Positions 8,294 through 18,250 of a stretch of 42,408 bases of DNA are shown here, piece after piece (the first letter of the stretch is position 1; every line of letters starts with the position of its first letter). Where the stretch lies: positions 1 to 42,408 of the forward strand of contig WFYC01000082.1 of assembly GCA_015490295.1 (NCBI GenBank), read 5' to 3'. This stretch comes from Hydrogenimonas sp. Lineage in GTDB: Bacteria; Campylobacterota; Campylobacteria; Campylobacterales; Hydrogenimonadaceae. A program made the translations under genes and the position numbers. The notes beneath the pieces were generated by a model. That model was not told where the DNA came from and did not search any database. It saw only the letters and a list, made by a program, of their open reading frames with translations.

Positions 8294-9628
8294 ATGCTAG
8301 GTAACCAGATTCTGGAACTTCTGAAGCAGGAGATTCCGCAGATCGAGTTTGAGCGCTACATAAAGCAGCTTCAGTATGACGAAGAGGCATCGAGGTCCGA
8401 TATAGCGGTATTTTACGCACCGAATCCCATCATAGCGAAATGGGTCGACACCCGCTACGCCCAGAAGCTGTCGCACCTTTTTGAGCTCAAAACCGGCGTC
8501 AAGCCGGACGTTGTCGTAGAGGTGAAAAACAGGAAAAAAGCGGCTACCGCGCAGAAGAAGGGTGAATTGTCCGAAACCCCGGCGGCGAAGAGTTCCGCAA
8601 AAAGCACCATCTTGAACCCGTCATATACGTTTGAAAGCTTTGTAGTCGGAAGCTCGAACCAGTTTGCATATACCGCGGCACTTAGAGTGGCCGAAAAACC
8701 GGGCGAACAGTACAACCCGCTCTTCATCTACGGCGGGGCTGGCCTTGGAAAGACACACCTTCTTCACGCCATCGGGAACTTCAATCTCCAAAGAGGCAAA
8801 CAGGTTATATTCACCTCTTTGGAGCAGTTCATGAACCAGTTTACACACCACCTTAGAAACCACACCATGGACCGCTTCAGGGACAAATACAGAAGCTGCG
8901 ATATTCTTCTGCTCGATGACATACAGTTTCTAAGCCGAAAGGAGGAGACGCAAAAGGAGCTTTTCCATACATTCAACGAACTCCACGGCGCCGGTAAGCA
9001 GATAGTCATGACATCAGACCAGCACCCCAAGAAGATCGCAGGGCTTGAAGAGCGCCTCAGAAGCAGATTCGAGTGGGGTCTCATAGTAGACATACAGCCG
9101 CCGGAGCTCGAGACCAAAATCGCCATCATAAAAAAGAAGTGCGAACTAAACGGTATACATCTGGATAACGACATCGTAAACTACATCGCGGCCAACATGG
9201 GAAACAATATCCGGGAGATCGAGGGGATAATCATCCAACTGAACGCTTTCGCAAATATGATGAATCAGAACATCACACTCGAATTCGCTAAAAACGTGGT
9301 AAAAAACCAGCTCAAAGAGCGAACCGAAAATATAACGATAGACGACATAGTCAAAGTCGTCTCAAAAGAGCTGAACGTTAAACCGAGTGAGATAAAGAGC
9401 AAGAGCAGAAGCAAAAATATCGTCGCCGCAAGGCGCATTGTCATCTACCTCGCCAGATCGCTGACACCCAACTCGATGCCGAGTCTCGCACAATATTTCG
9501 GAATGAAAGACCATACCGCCGTAAGCCACGCGATGAAAAAGATAAACGGGCTCATCGACAAAGACGAGACCTTCAAGGCGAAAATAGAAGAGCTGAACCA
9601 CAAAATAACTTCGGCCACATCCGAATAG
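8294..9628 (+). CDS. dnaA: Chromosomal replication initiator DnaA
   Basis: 444 residues. Domain I (1-80, DnaB/HobA interaction), a short variable domain II (80-108), the AAA+ domain III with Walker A GGAGLGKT (147-154), Walker B ILLLDDIQF and sensor motifs, and domain IV with the DnaA signature KDHTAVSHAMKKI, which reads the DnaA boxes. It is flanked on both sides by box-containing gaps, making this the chromosomal origin. The ribosome site (AGGTTG) is weak and adjoins a DnaA box, consistent with autoregulation. Confidence 0.97.
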   Translation: MLGNQILELLKQEIPQIEFERYIKQLQYDEEASRSDIAVFYAPNPIIAKWVDTRYAQKLSHLFELKTGVKPDVVVEVKNRKKAATAQKKGELSETPAAKSSAKSTILNPSYTFESFVVGSSNQFAYTAALRVAEKPGEQYNPLFIYGGAGLGKTHLLHAIGNFNLQRGKQVIFTSLEQFMNQFTHHLRNHTMDRFRDKYRSCDILLLDDIQFLSRKEETQKELFHTFNELHGAGKQIVMTSDQHPKKIAGLEERLRSRFEWGLIVDIQPPELETKIAIIKKKCELNGIHLDNDIVNYIAANMGNNIREIEGIIIQLNAFANMMNQNITLEFAKNVVKNQLKERTENITIDDIVKVVSKELNVKPSEIKSKSRSKNIVAARRIVIYLARSLTPNSMPSLAQYFGMKDHTAVSHAMKKINGLIDKDETFKAKIEELNHKITSATSE

Positions 9629-9834
9629 CGGCTCTAACGGCCCTTGAATGGAGCGATTCTATTTATTTTGAGGAGAAAAAAAGATATAATAGATCCCAGT
9701 GAAAAAAGGTGAATAGATTTGTTTCTCTGCCCTATTTTCAATCGCCGCATTCTAGCAGTGCGAATCAGCTTTTTCACAAAAACACGGCAAACGACTACTG
9801 CTACTAAGACTATTAAAAATATAAAGGAGTTCCG
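9629..9834. other. oriC part 2 and dnaN promoter between dnaA and dnaN
   Basis: 206 bases. An AT-rich, unwinding-prone stretch at 9658-9690 is followed by DnaA-box-like sites: GGTGAATAG (9708-9716, reverse) and TTTTTCACA (9770-9778). TATAAT at 9685-9690 is a candidate dnaN -10. A good Shine-Dalgarno (AAAGGAG) precedes the dnaN ATG. The boxes are weaker than those upstream of dnaA, matching a bipartite origin with one strong and one weak cluster. Confidence 0.5.
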
Positions 9835-10902
9835 ATGAGACTTGCTGTAGCCAAAAGCACGCTCGAATCACTGCTTATCAATCTCCAGCCGTTCCTGGAG
9901 AAGAAAGATACGTCACAGATCACTTCACACATTCTGCTGACGGCGAAAGATAACGGATTGACGGCAAAAGCTACCGACCAGGAGATTGGGCTTACGATAG
10001 ATACGGAGCATGTAAGCATACAGCTCGAAGGCAAGGCTACGGCAAACGGAAAGAAGCTTCTCGATATAGTCCGTATACTAAAAGAGGGCGACATCATACT
10101 AGAAACAATCGAAGAGACGCTCCACATAAAGCAGGAGAATTCGAGATTCAAACTCCCTATGTTCAACGCAGACGAATTCCCTACATTCCCGGATATAGAC
10201 GATCTTCCCTCGATAGAACTCGACTCCATGAAACTTATACAGATGTTCAAAAAGGTCTCTCCGGCTATAGATACGAACAACCCGAAGTATGAACTCAACG
10301 GAGCCCTTTTGAATATCAAGGAGAATGAAATAGACGTAGTCGGAACCGATACGAGAAGGCTCGCCATAGGAAAGATAGAGAACAGCAGCGGTACGACTCT
10401 CTCAATGATCATTCCCAAAAAGGCGATCATAGAGATTCAGAAACTCTTCTTCGATCAGATAGAGATACACTATGACGAGACGAACCTTATCGTAACCGCT
10501 CCGGGATACTACTTCTTTACACGTCTTATAAATGGAAAGTATCCCGATTACGAACGAATCATTCCCAAAAGCGTAAAATACTCTCTTACACTTCCCAAAA
10601 GCAAAATCATCGAAGCGATAAAACAGATAACCACGATCTCCCAGGAGATCAAGATGACATTCGAACCGGACTCCATAGTATTCAAAAGCCTAGGAGACGA
10701 AAACTCCGAAGCGCAGACGGAGATCGCGGTTGAAACCGGCTTCGAAAACAAATTCGTTCTCGCTGTAAACAGCAGATATCTTCTGGACTTTCTGAGCAAC
10801 ATAGACACGGAGACCTTCACTATGGGGCTAAACGAACCCAACCTGCCGTTCATAGTAGAGAGCGGAAACTTCTCCACCGTCATAATGCCTATCATAATCT
10901 AA
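9835..10902 (+). CDS. dnaN: DNA polymerase III beta subunit (sliding clamp)
   Basis: 355 residues, typical clamp length, in the canonical dnaA-dnaN-gyrB order. Three repeats of the clamp fold are recognisable: MRLAVAKSTLESLLINLQPF at the N-terminus, the middle domain with GALLNIKENEIDVVGTDTRR, and the C-terminal domain ending NLPFIVESGNFSTVIMPI, close to the usual clamp C-terminus (YVIMPMRL in E. coli). The protein encircles DNA and tethers polymerase III. It is 12 bases from gyrB. Confidence 0.97.
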   Translation: MRLAVAKSTLESLLINLQPFLEKKDTSQITSHILLTAKDNGLTAKATDQEIGLTIDTEHVSIQLEGKATANGKKLLDIVRILKEGDIILETIEETLHIKQENSRFKLPMFNADEFPTFPDIDDLPSIELDSMKLIQMFKKVSPAIDTNNPKYELNGALLNIKENEIDVVGTDTRRLAIGKIENSSGTTLSMIIPKKAIIEIQKLFFDQIEIHYDETNLIVTAPGYYFFTRLINGKYPDYERIIPKSVKYSLTLPKSKIIEAIKQITTISQEIKMTFEPDSIVFKSLGDENSEAQTEIAVETGFENKFVLAVNSRYLLDFLSNIDTETFTMGLNEPNLPFIVESGNFSTVIMPIII

Positions 10903-13233
<2,331 letters not shown>

Positions 13234-13236
13234 CTG

Positions 13237-14679
13237 ATGCTCTACTCCGAATCTCAAGAGAGGGCCAGACGTTTCCGCCTTGCCCTGCGGATGGGGATTC
13301 CCATCCTGCTGCTTATAGGTGTCGTAATCACCTATATGGCGGTTCAAAACAGGTTCGAACTCTCCAGGTTCGACATAGTACTTGTAACCGCTGTTCTCTT
13401 CATATCTACATATTTTCTCTTTTTTCTGATAAACCTCGGACAGGCCGAAACCTATATCGACCGAATGACCGGCGCGTTCAACAGAGCTTCCCTGCTCGAA
13501 AACCTGAACTCCAAAATAGGCTCACATAAGACCTACAGCGTAATTTTGTTGCGACTGGACAACCTACCTTTTATAAACGACCACTATGGTATAGACCGTG
13601 GCGACAAGCTGCTCAGACTCTTCGTGCACCTTCTGGACGATTTTTTGAAACTGCATGATGTAAAAGAGGCGGTTATCGGTCGTTATCACGGAGGCGACTT
13701 CATAATCGGACTGCCGCTGCCTGTACAGAAGAGTCTGGAACTTATGGAAGAGTTCGAATCCACTTATCAGGAGATCGGCCACATAGCCGTCGAGTACAAA
13801 TATACCGGTATAGACAAAGAGGAGTCGACTGCGCAGACCTCTGCCGTCGTAAACCACCTCTACGATACGATTTCACAGCAGAAGAGCTCCTCTTTACCGA
13901 AGCGAAACGGTGAAAAAAAGATAAACCCCGGCACTTTAGAGCGCGAGATCGTAGACGCCGTAAAGGGTGAGAGACTTCTGCTCCACTACATCCCAACCCT
14001 GAATACCCACACCAAGACGATAGATCTCTTTGAAGTGGGAGTCAGGCTGAAAACGGAACACAACGGCATACTGCCGCCGAAGAAGTTCATACCGGTAGTC
14101 AACAGGCTCGGACTTGAGAGAAGATTTGACGAAGCTCTTTTTCATGCCGTCTGTAAAGATGCGAAGATGGTCGAAAGTGAAATCAGATTCAGTTTCAATA
14201 TATCACCGTTCTCCCTTCGCAACGAATCGTTCGTAGAGAGTATCAAAAAGATCGCCACTGAAGAGGGAGTATCTTACGACCGCATGATTATAGAGCTTTT
14301 CGAAAACAGACCGTTCAAAGACCTGAAACGCTACAGGGTCATACTCGATGAGCTAAGAGAGCTCGGCATGGAGTTCGCGCTGGACAATTTCGGAGCCCAG
14401 AATGCAAGTTTCGAGTACATAAAAAAGCTTCCCGTAGATATGGTGCAGTTCGACAGAGAGTTTACTCTGTCATACAGCAACCCTAAAATTGCCGCCCTTC
14501 TTTACGCCTACATAAACGCTTGTAAAAGTATGGAGATTAAGACATTGGTCAAATGGGTCGATAATGAAGAGAGCCTGCAGCGGTTCAGTGCTCTTGGAGT
14601 GGACTATATACAGGGTTTTGCAGTCTCGAACCGCCCTTTGGATAGCGAATCGTTGATAAAAAAATATGGAGGAGAGTAA
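13237..14679 (+). CDS. Membrane protein with degenerate GGDEF and EAL domains
   Basis: 480 residues. Two transmembrane segments near the N-terminus (about residues 20-36 and 48-67), then a GGDEF-like domain (AETYIDRMTGAFNRASLLEN) whose active-site loop reads RYHGGDFIIG instead of RYGGDEF, then an EAL-like domain where EAL is FEVGVRLK and the DDFG loop is LDNFGAQNASFEYIKKLP. Key catalytic residues of both domains are altered, so it is probably not an active cyclase or phosphodiesterase and may be a c-di-GMP sensor or structural protein. It follows gyrB by 3 bases with a poor ribosome site, and precedes queF. Confidence 0.75.
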   Translation: MLYSESQERARRFRLALRMGIPILLLIGVVITYMAVQNRFELSRFDIVLVTAVLFISTYFLFFLINLGQAETYIDRMTGAFNRASLLENLNSKIGSHKTYSVILLRLDNLPFINDHYGIDRGDKLLRLFVHLLDDFLKLHDVKEAVIGRYHGGDFIIGLPLPVQKSLELMEEFESTYQEIGHIAVEYKYTGIDKEESTAQTSAVVNHLYDTISQQKSSSLPKRNGEKKINPGTLEREIVDAVKGERLLLHYIPTLNTHTKTIDLFEVGVRLKTEHNGILPPKKFIPVVNRLGLERRFDEALFHAVCKDAKMVESEIRFSFNISPFSLRNESFVESIKKIATEEGVSYDRMIIELFENRPFKDLKRYRVILDELRELGMEFALDNFGAQNASFEYIKKLPVDMVQFDREFTLSYSNPKIAALLYAYINACKSMEIKTLVKWVDNEESLQRFSALGVDYIQGFAVSNRPLDSESLIKKYGGE

Positions 14680-14682
14680 AAG

Positions 14683-15072
14683 ATGCGCTACGGAGAGGAG
14701 ATAGTAGCCGGTTTCGATGTGGACAAAGATCTGGAAATCTGGCCCAACAAGTTTCAGAAAAACTACAAAATAACGATAACACTGCCCGAGTTCAGCTGCC
14801 TATGCCCAAGAAGCGGCTACCCTGACTACGCCACTTTCAAGCTCGAATATATTCCGGACATGTGGGTCGTGGAGCTCAAAGCGATAAAACTATACATAAA
14901 CTCGTTTAGAAATAGGCACATAAGCCACGAAGAGAGCGCCAACGAAGTCTTCGACGTACTCTACAGAAAACTCGAACCAAAATGGATGAAACTGACGGCA
15001 GATTTCAACCCGCGCGGAAATGTCCATACACTCATAGAGATAGACAGCGATCGGTTCGAAAAGGAGAAGTGA
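14683..15072 (+). CDS. queF: NADPH-dependent preQ0 reductase QueF
   Basis: 129 residues, the short (unimodular) QueF type. It reduces 7-cyano-7-deazaguanine (preQ0) to preQ1 in queuosine tRNA modification. The active-site motif is visible: Cys41 in FSCLCPRSGYPDYA forms the thioimide with the nitrile and Asp48 is the proton donor. VVELKAIKLYINSFRNR followed by HISHE is the substrate and NADPH binding segment. Shine-Dalgarno GGAGAG. It sits in a compact plus-strand run with the genes on both sides. Confidence 0.93.
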   Translation: MRYGEEIVAGFDVDKDLEIWPNKFQKNYKITITLPEFSCLCPRSGYPDYATFKLEYIPDMWVVELKAIKLYINSFRNRHISHEESANEVFDVLYRKLEPKWMKLTADFNPRGNVHTLIEIDSDRFEKEK

Positions 15073-15076
15073 GAGC

Positions 15077-15682
15077 ATGGTAAGGATGCACTTTTTCTCT
15101 CTTTTGGCGGCAGCCGTTTTAATCTTTTCAGGCTGTGAAACGACCCAGCAGAAATCGAGAATCATCGACAGGGAGCAGCATAAAATAAGCTACGCCAAAT
15201 CGATACTCGGACAAAAGAGCGAACCGGACCCAAAAGAGCTTAAAAAGATGGAGCTCGAGTCGCAAAAAGAGATAGCCAAAATCCAGATGCAAAAAGCGAT
15301 AGAGGTAGAGAGGGTAAAAGCCGAGGTAAAAAAGGCTGAACTTCAAAGCCGAAAAGAGATAGCGCTAAAAGAGGCCGAGATAAAAAAGAGCCGAATCGAA
15401 AACGAAAAGAGCAGCGACAACTGGTTCATAATACTCTCCATACTCTTCTTCTCCATCTTCACCATACTGCTATACAGACTCTTCAGAGAGCACCAGAGAA
15501 CGAAACTCCAACTCCACAAAGAGAGAATGGCGCACGAAGCGAACATGAAAGAGAAAGAGCTGCAGGCGCAGATAGTACAAAAACTGATAGACGCTGCCGG
15601 CAGCGGAAAACTGACCCCCGAACAGCACGAACGCCTTCTCGACTCCCTGAACAGTTCCAGACGCCTCCCCTACGGCAGGTAG
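15077..15682 (+). CDS. Lipoprotein with coiled coil and one membrane segment
   Basis: 201 residues; family not recognised. The N-terminus is a signal peptide ending in a lipobox (LIFSGC; Cys after about residue 19), followed by a long charged coiled coil rich in Lys and Glu (about 30-110), a transmembrane segment (NWFIILSILFFSIFTILLY, about 116-134), and a cytoplasmic or periplasmic Lys/Gln-rich tail (ELQAQIVQKLIDAAGSGKL). A lipid anchor and a membrane span in one protein is unusual. ATG at 15086 is an alternative start. It lies 4 bases after queF and is the last gene before the strand switch to the CRISPR locus. Confidence 0.6.
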   Translation: MVRMHFFSLLAAAVLIFSGCETTQQKSRIIDREQHKISYAKSILGQKSEPDPKELKKMELESQKEIAKIQMQKAIEVERVKAEVKKAELQSRKEIALKEAEIKKSRIENEKSSDNWFIILSILFFSIFTILLYRLFREHQRTKLQLHKERMAHEANMKEKELQAQIVQKLIDAAGSGKLTPEQHERLLDSLNSSRRLPYGR

Positions 15683-15708
15683 GGATGCGTAGGCGGACTC
15701 TGTTTTAG

Positions 15709-16722
15709 TCATTCGCCGTTATCGTTTCGGGAGAGGAATCTTTTTAGATCGTCATTTATGATCTTTGCAAGTTCCGGCGGCTCCAAGACACTTATGTCGG
15801 GAAGCCACCGTTTTATAAAGGGTGTAATCTCGATAGGCTGAGTATAATCTACAGTAAACTCAATAGCGCCGTCTTCGTGTCTCTTTTTGAACCGCTGGGT
15901 AGGGAAGAACGGCTTCATACCTTTCTCGAAATAGATCGATACATCGGCCGAAGCGAGCAGGCGCGCCGTCTTGAACGGCAGATTCAACGTCATGGCGTTT
16001 TGCACTTTCTCGAAAAATCTGACGTACTTTCGCAAAACTTCCGGTCTGTAGCACGATTTTTTGGAGTATCTCACATTCGTTATGAAAGCGAGTCTTAAAA
16101 GCCTCAACTCTCCTGCCGCCGTTTCGGCCGCCAGGTACCAGTTGTCGTTCATATGCATCAGTTTAAGACACTTGATATCTTCGAGGATCTCGGAGTCGTA
16201 TCTGCAATACTCCACGGTTCTGTACTCATGCAGTTTCACGGCACGCCTAAATTCGATGAATCTCTCTTTCAAACTCCCCTCTTCAAGATTTTCGAACGGT
16301 GTCCCTACAAATTGGAAAGTCCCTTCGTCCTCTTTTAGAGCTCTCTTCAGACTCTCTTTTGCCACGCTGGAGTACTCTTTTAGTAAAGATAGGTCGTTTT
16401 CGTGGATAAGCTGCAAAAGCCATCCCAAATCGTCCCCTGACTCGATAAAAAAGCGGAAAATTTCGCGAACGTCCTTTTTTTTGTCCACCACGCGGTAGAC
16501 CGTTACTCGACGTCCGCTGCGTTCTGTCTGCCTCTTTTCGGTTATTACGATATCTCCGTATTTTTCATGGATATCTTCGAGGTATCGGCGGAGCGTCCGC
16601 TCGTTTATACCCAGTTCAAGCTGTATGCGCTCGTTTTGAGCATATATCTCTTCTCCTTTGGCCAGCTTTTCCATCAGGATCAGCAGGTTGTCTATCTTTT
16701 TTCGTATAGCGGTTTCAGCCAT
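15709..16722 (-). CDS. WYL-domain transcriptional regulator next to the CRISPR array
   Basis: 337 residues. N-terminal helix-turn-helix (about 25-60, INERTLRRYLEDIHEKYG), linker, central WYL domain (residues about 165-230, with the NWYLAA motif that names the family) and a C-terminal WCX-like domain ending RWLPDISVLEPPELAKIIND. WYL domains bind nucleic acid or nucleotide-like ligands, and WYL regulators are repeatedly found with CRISPR and phage-defence loci. ATG at 16722 is chosen because AAGGAG sits 5 bases before it; a GTG at 16728 overlaps that site. It is downstream of the array on the same strand, so array transcripts could run into it. Confidence 0.8.
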   Translation of the reverse strand: MAETAIRKKIDNLLILMEKLAKGEEIYAQNERIQLELGINERTLRRYLEDIHEKYGDIVITEKRQTERSGRRVTVYRVVDKKKDVREIFRFFIESGDDLGWLLQLIHENDLSLLKEYSSVAKESLKRALKEDEGTFQFVGTPFENLEEGSLKERFIEFRRAVKLHEYRTVEYCRYDSEILEDIKCLKLMHMNDNWYLAAETAAGELRLLRLAFITNVRYSKKSCYRPEVLRKYVRFFEKVQNAMTLNLPFKTARLLASADVSIYFEKGMKPFFPTQRFKKRHEDGAIEFTVDYTQPIEITPFIKRWLPDISVLEPPELAKIINDDLKRFLSRNDNGE

Positions 16723-16732
16723 TGTCACTCCT

Positions 16733-16840
16733 TCAACCGATCTGCATTTCGGTTATGAGGTAAACAGGTTTCTGCTCTATCCGGTCTCTATGAGCCGATA
16801 TGACTTTTGCGTACTCCTTCGCCATACCTGATTTTACCAT
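16733..16840 (-). CDS. Possible 35-residue small protein upstream of the WYL gene
   Basis: An open frame beginning MVKSGMAKEYAKVISAHRDR and ending TEMQIG, with its stop overlapping the Shine-Dalgarno of the WYL regulator (stop 16735-16733, AAGGAG 16733-16728). The first ATG has no good ribosome site at normal spacing (an AAGGAG is about 18 bases away). It could be a leader peptide or chance. No family recognised. Confidence 0.25.
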   Translation of the reverse strand: MVKSGMAKEYAKVISAHRDRIEQKPVYLITEMQIG

Positions 16841-16868
16841 TTTTTAAGTATATGCGGTTACTCCTTGT

Positions 16869-16922
16869 TTGAAAATATCTTTCAACCGGAATATAACTAT
16901 ACCTGTTTGCTATGGCAAACAG
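16869..16922. promoter_or_regulatory. Two perfect palindromes between the array end and the WYL gene
   Basis: TTGAAA-ATATC-TTTCAA (16869-16885) and CTGTTTGC-TATG-GCAAACAG (16903-16922), only 17 bases apart. On the minus strand they lie after the last array repeat and before the WYL gene. The second could end or pause the array transcript (no T-run follows), and the first looks like a dimeric operator, perhaps for the WYL protein itself. Confidence 0.45.
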
Positions 16923-16941
16923 ATTCAGAAACAATAACGGC

Positions 16942-17594
16942 TTAAAAATCCCCTTCAAATCGGGTCTGACTGTAATTGTATAGAGTTACATACGATAAAG
17001 GGGTGATAGTCTCAATCCCCTTCAAATCGGGTCTGACTGTAATACAAAAGGAGGAATCATGGAAGAGAAAGACATTGCTTGTCTCAATCCCCTTCAAATC
17101 GGGTCTGACTGTAATTAATAACAGAGATTGTCGCAAGCAAAGATATTGTCTCAATCCCCTTCAAATCGGGTCTGACTGTAATCTCAATGAAAAAATAAAA
17201 GGAGATTGGAAATGAGTCTCAATCCCCTTCAAATCGGGTCTGACTGTAATTTAAAGCGATCCGTTTTCAAACACGCCGGATTCGTCTCAATCCCCTTCAA
17301 ATCGGGTCTGACTGTAATGCTGGAGACTTGGTGCGCGATGTTACGATCTGCGGGAGTCTCAATCCCCTTCAAATCGGGTCTGACTGTAATAAACATGGAA
17401 AGGAAAATACAGATGAGTAAAAGGTCTCAATCCCCTTCAAATCGGGTCTGACTGTAATAAATGAAAAAGATAGCTTCGATAAACGGCTTTGAGTCTCAAT
17501 CCCCTTCAAATCGGGTCTGACTGTAATAGCACCGTTTTTCATGGCACCGTTGGCCGAGGGTCTCAATCCCCTTCAAATCGGGTCTGACTGTAAT
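16942..17594 (-). CRISPR. CRISPR array: 10 repeats of 35 bases, 9 spacers of 32-37 bases
   Basis: On the plus strand each repeat begins GTCTCAATCC and ends TCTGACTGTAAT. Repeats start at 16942, 17009, 17081, 17148, 17216, 17284, 17356, 17424, 17493 and 17560. Nine are identical; the leftmost (16942-16976) differs at four of its first five bases. Read on the minus strand the repeat ends in ATTGAGAC, close to the common ATTGAAAC crRNA 5' handle, and the degenerate repeat is then the distal one. The array is therefore transcribed leftward, away from the cas genes, with its leader at 17595-17738. Spacer lengths from left to right are 32, 37, 32, 33, 33, 37, 33, 34, 32. Repeat and handle suit the type III-A genes and Cas6 upstream. 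Confidence 0.98.
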
Positions 17595-17738
17595 GGCAAC
17601 ACATGGGCTGCAAACACCATAAAATCGGTAGTTCCAAGATTTGTTGATTTCTTAAATATTGCTGATAAAGCAAAAATCGAGCTTTCTGCCACTCTTGAAC
17701 CCCCTCTTTTCGGTTAAATCAAATCTTAAACCATACTT
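17595..17738 (-). promoter_or_regulatory. CRISPR leader between cas2 and the first repeat
   Basis: 144 bases between the downstream cas2 stop and the leader-proximal repeat. It contains an inverted repeat AAAGC-N9-GCTTT (17667-17685). No clear -10 element was found. Unusually, it is open for about 40 codons on each strand; on the plus strand the frame following the repeat runs to a stop at 17716-17718. Confidence 0.6.
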
Positions 17739-18011
17739 TCAAGTCAAAATCGCCGTATCCGACAGGTCGATAGCCTGTCCCAGACGGATTCCGACCCCCA
17801 AAACCGTATAGATTCGCACGTCGTCTTCGAACGGATCGATGATTTCGTCTATCGTGTCTATTATAACAAAAAGATCGTCTTGGGATGCTGACGGCATGAA
17901 AAAGACGGAGTACTGTATACGTATGGCCGCTTTGCACAGCTCCTTGGTGAGATGCCGCAGACGTTTCGCATCGGAGATATCGTAACAGATCAGATAGTCG
18001 GCCTTTTTCAC
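17739..18011 (-). CDS. cas2: Cas2 (second copy, leader-proximal)
   Basis: 90 residues. Cas2 ferredoxin-like fold with the beta1 motif YLICYDISDAKRLRHL carrying the conserved Asp, and the core IRIQYSVFFMPSASQDDL followed by IIDTIDEIIDPFEDDVRIY. It serves with Cas1 as the spacer integrase scaffold. The GTG at 18011 overlaps the preceding stop in a GTGA and has AAGGTGG before it; a GTG at 18020 is an alternative. The other Cas2 in the locus (19110-19388) is clearly different in sequence, so this is not a recent duplication. Confidence 0.88.
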   Translation of the reverse strand: MKKADYLICYDISDAKRLRHLTKELCKAAIRIQYSVFFMPSASQDDLFVIIDTIDEIIDPFEDDVRIYTVLGVGIRLGQAIDLSDTAILT

Positions 18012-18250
18012 CGGGACCACCTTACTATTTTTCCTATGATGTTGCGATGTGCGTCTATGAAATAGACCGGAAAGTGTCCAGAGAGATAATATGCATCCGA
18101 TATACTCATCCTGACACCCTTGTTGATATAGAGGGCCTCTATCTGCATGAATCCTACATACTGCTTTTCGTACACTGTTTCATACTCTATCCAGCTCTCT
18201 TTCACCAATATTTTGGCGCGTCTATTTGTCACGATGAGTGCACGTTTCAC
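18008..18250 (-). CDS. Stand-alone Cas1 N-terminal beta-domain (80 residues)
   Basis: 80 residues from a GTG at 18250. The sequence RALIVTNRRAKILVKESWIE, then LYINKGVRMSISDAYYLSGH and FPVYFIDAHRNIIGKIV, is the beta-domain of Cas1 (strands plus the dimer helix), but the frame stops where the alpha-helical catalytic domain should begin: no Glu, His or Asp active-site motif follows. It is coupled at both ends: its GTG overlaps the full cas1 stop (GTGA) and its own stop overlaps the next cas2 GTG (GTGA), with GGAG 9 bases upstream. It could be a remnant of a second cas1, but the intact frame and precise coupling argue that it is translated. No function is known to me for an isolated Cas1 N-domain. 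Confidence 0.75.
   Translation of the reverse strand: MKRALIVTNRRAKILVKESWIEYETVYEKQYVGFMQIEALYINKGVRMSISDAYYLSGHFPVYFIDAHRNIIGKIVRWSR

Noticed and set aside
16733-16941. Leader on the left and array transcribed rightward
   Set aside because: The degenerate repeat is on the left and the ATTGAGAC handle appears only when read leftward; cas genes also lie on the right.
16942-17566. Open frames crossing the array with a repeated SIPFKSGLTV or TVRPDLKGIE peptide
   Set aside because: They are translations of the CRISPR repeat itself; spacer length changes break any long frame.
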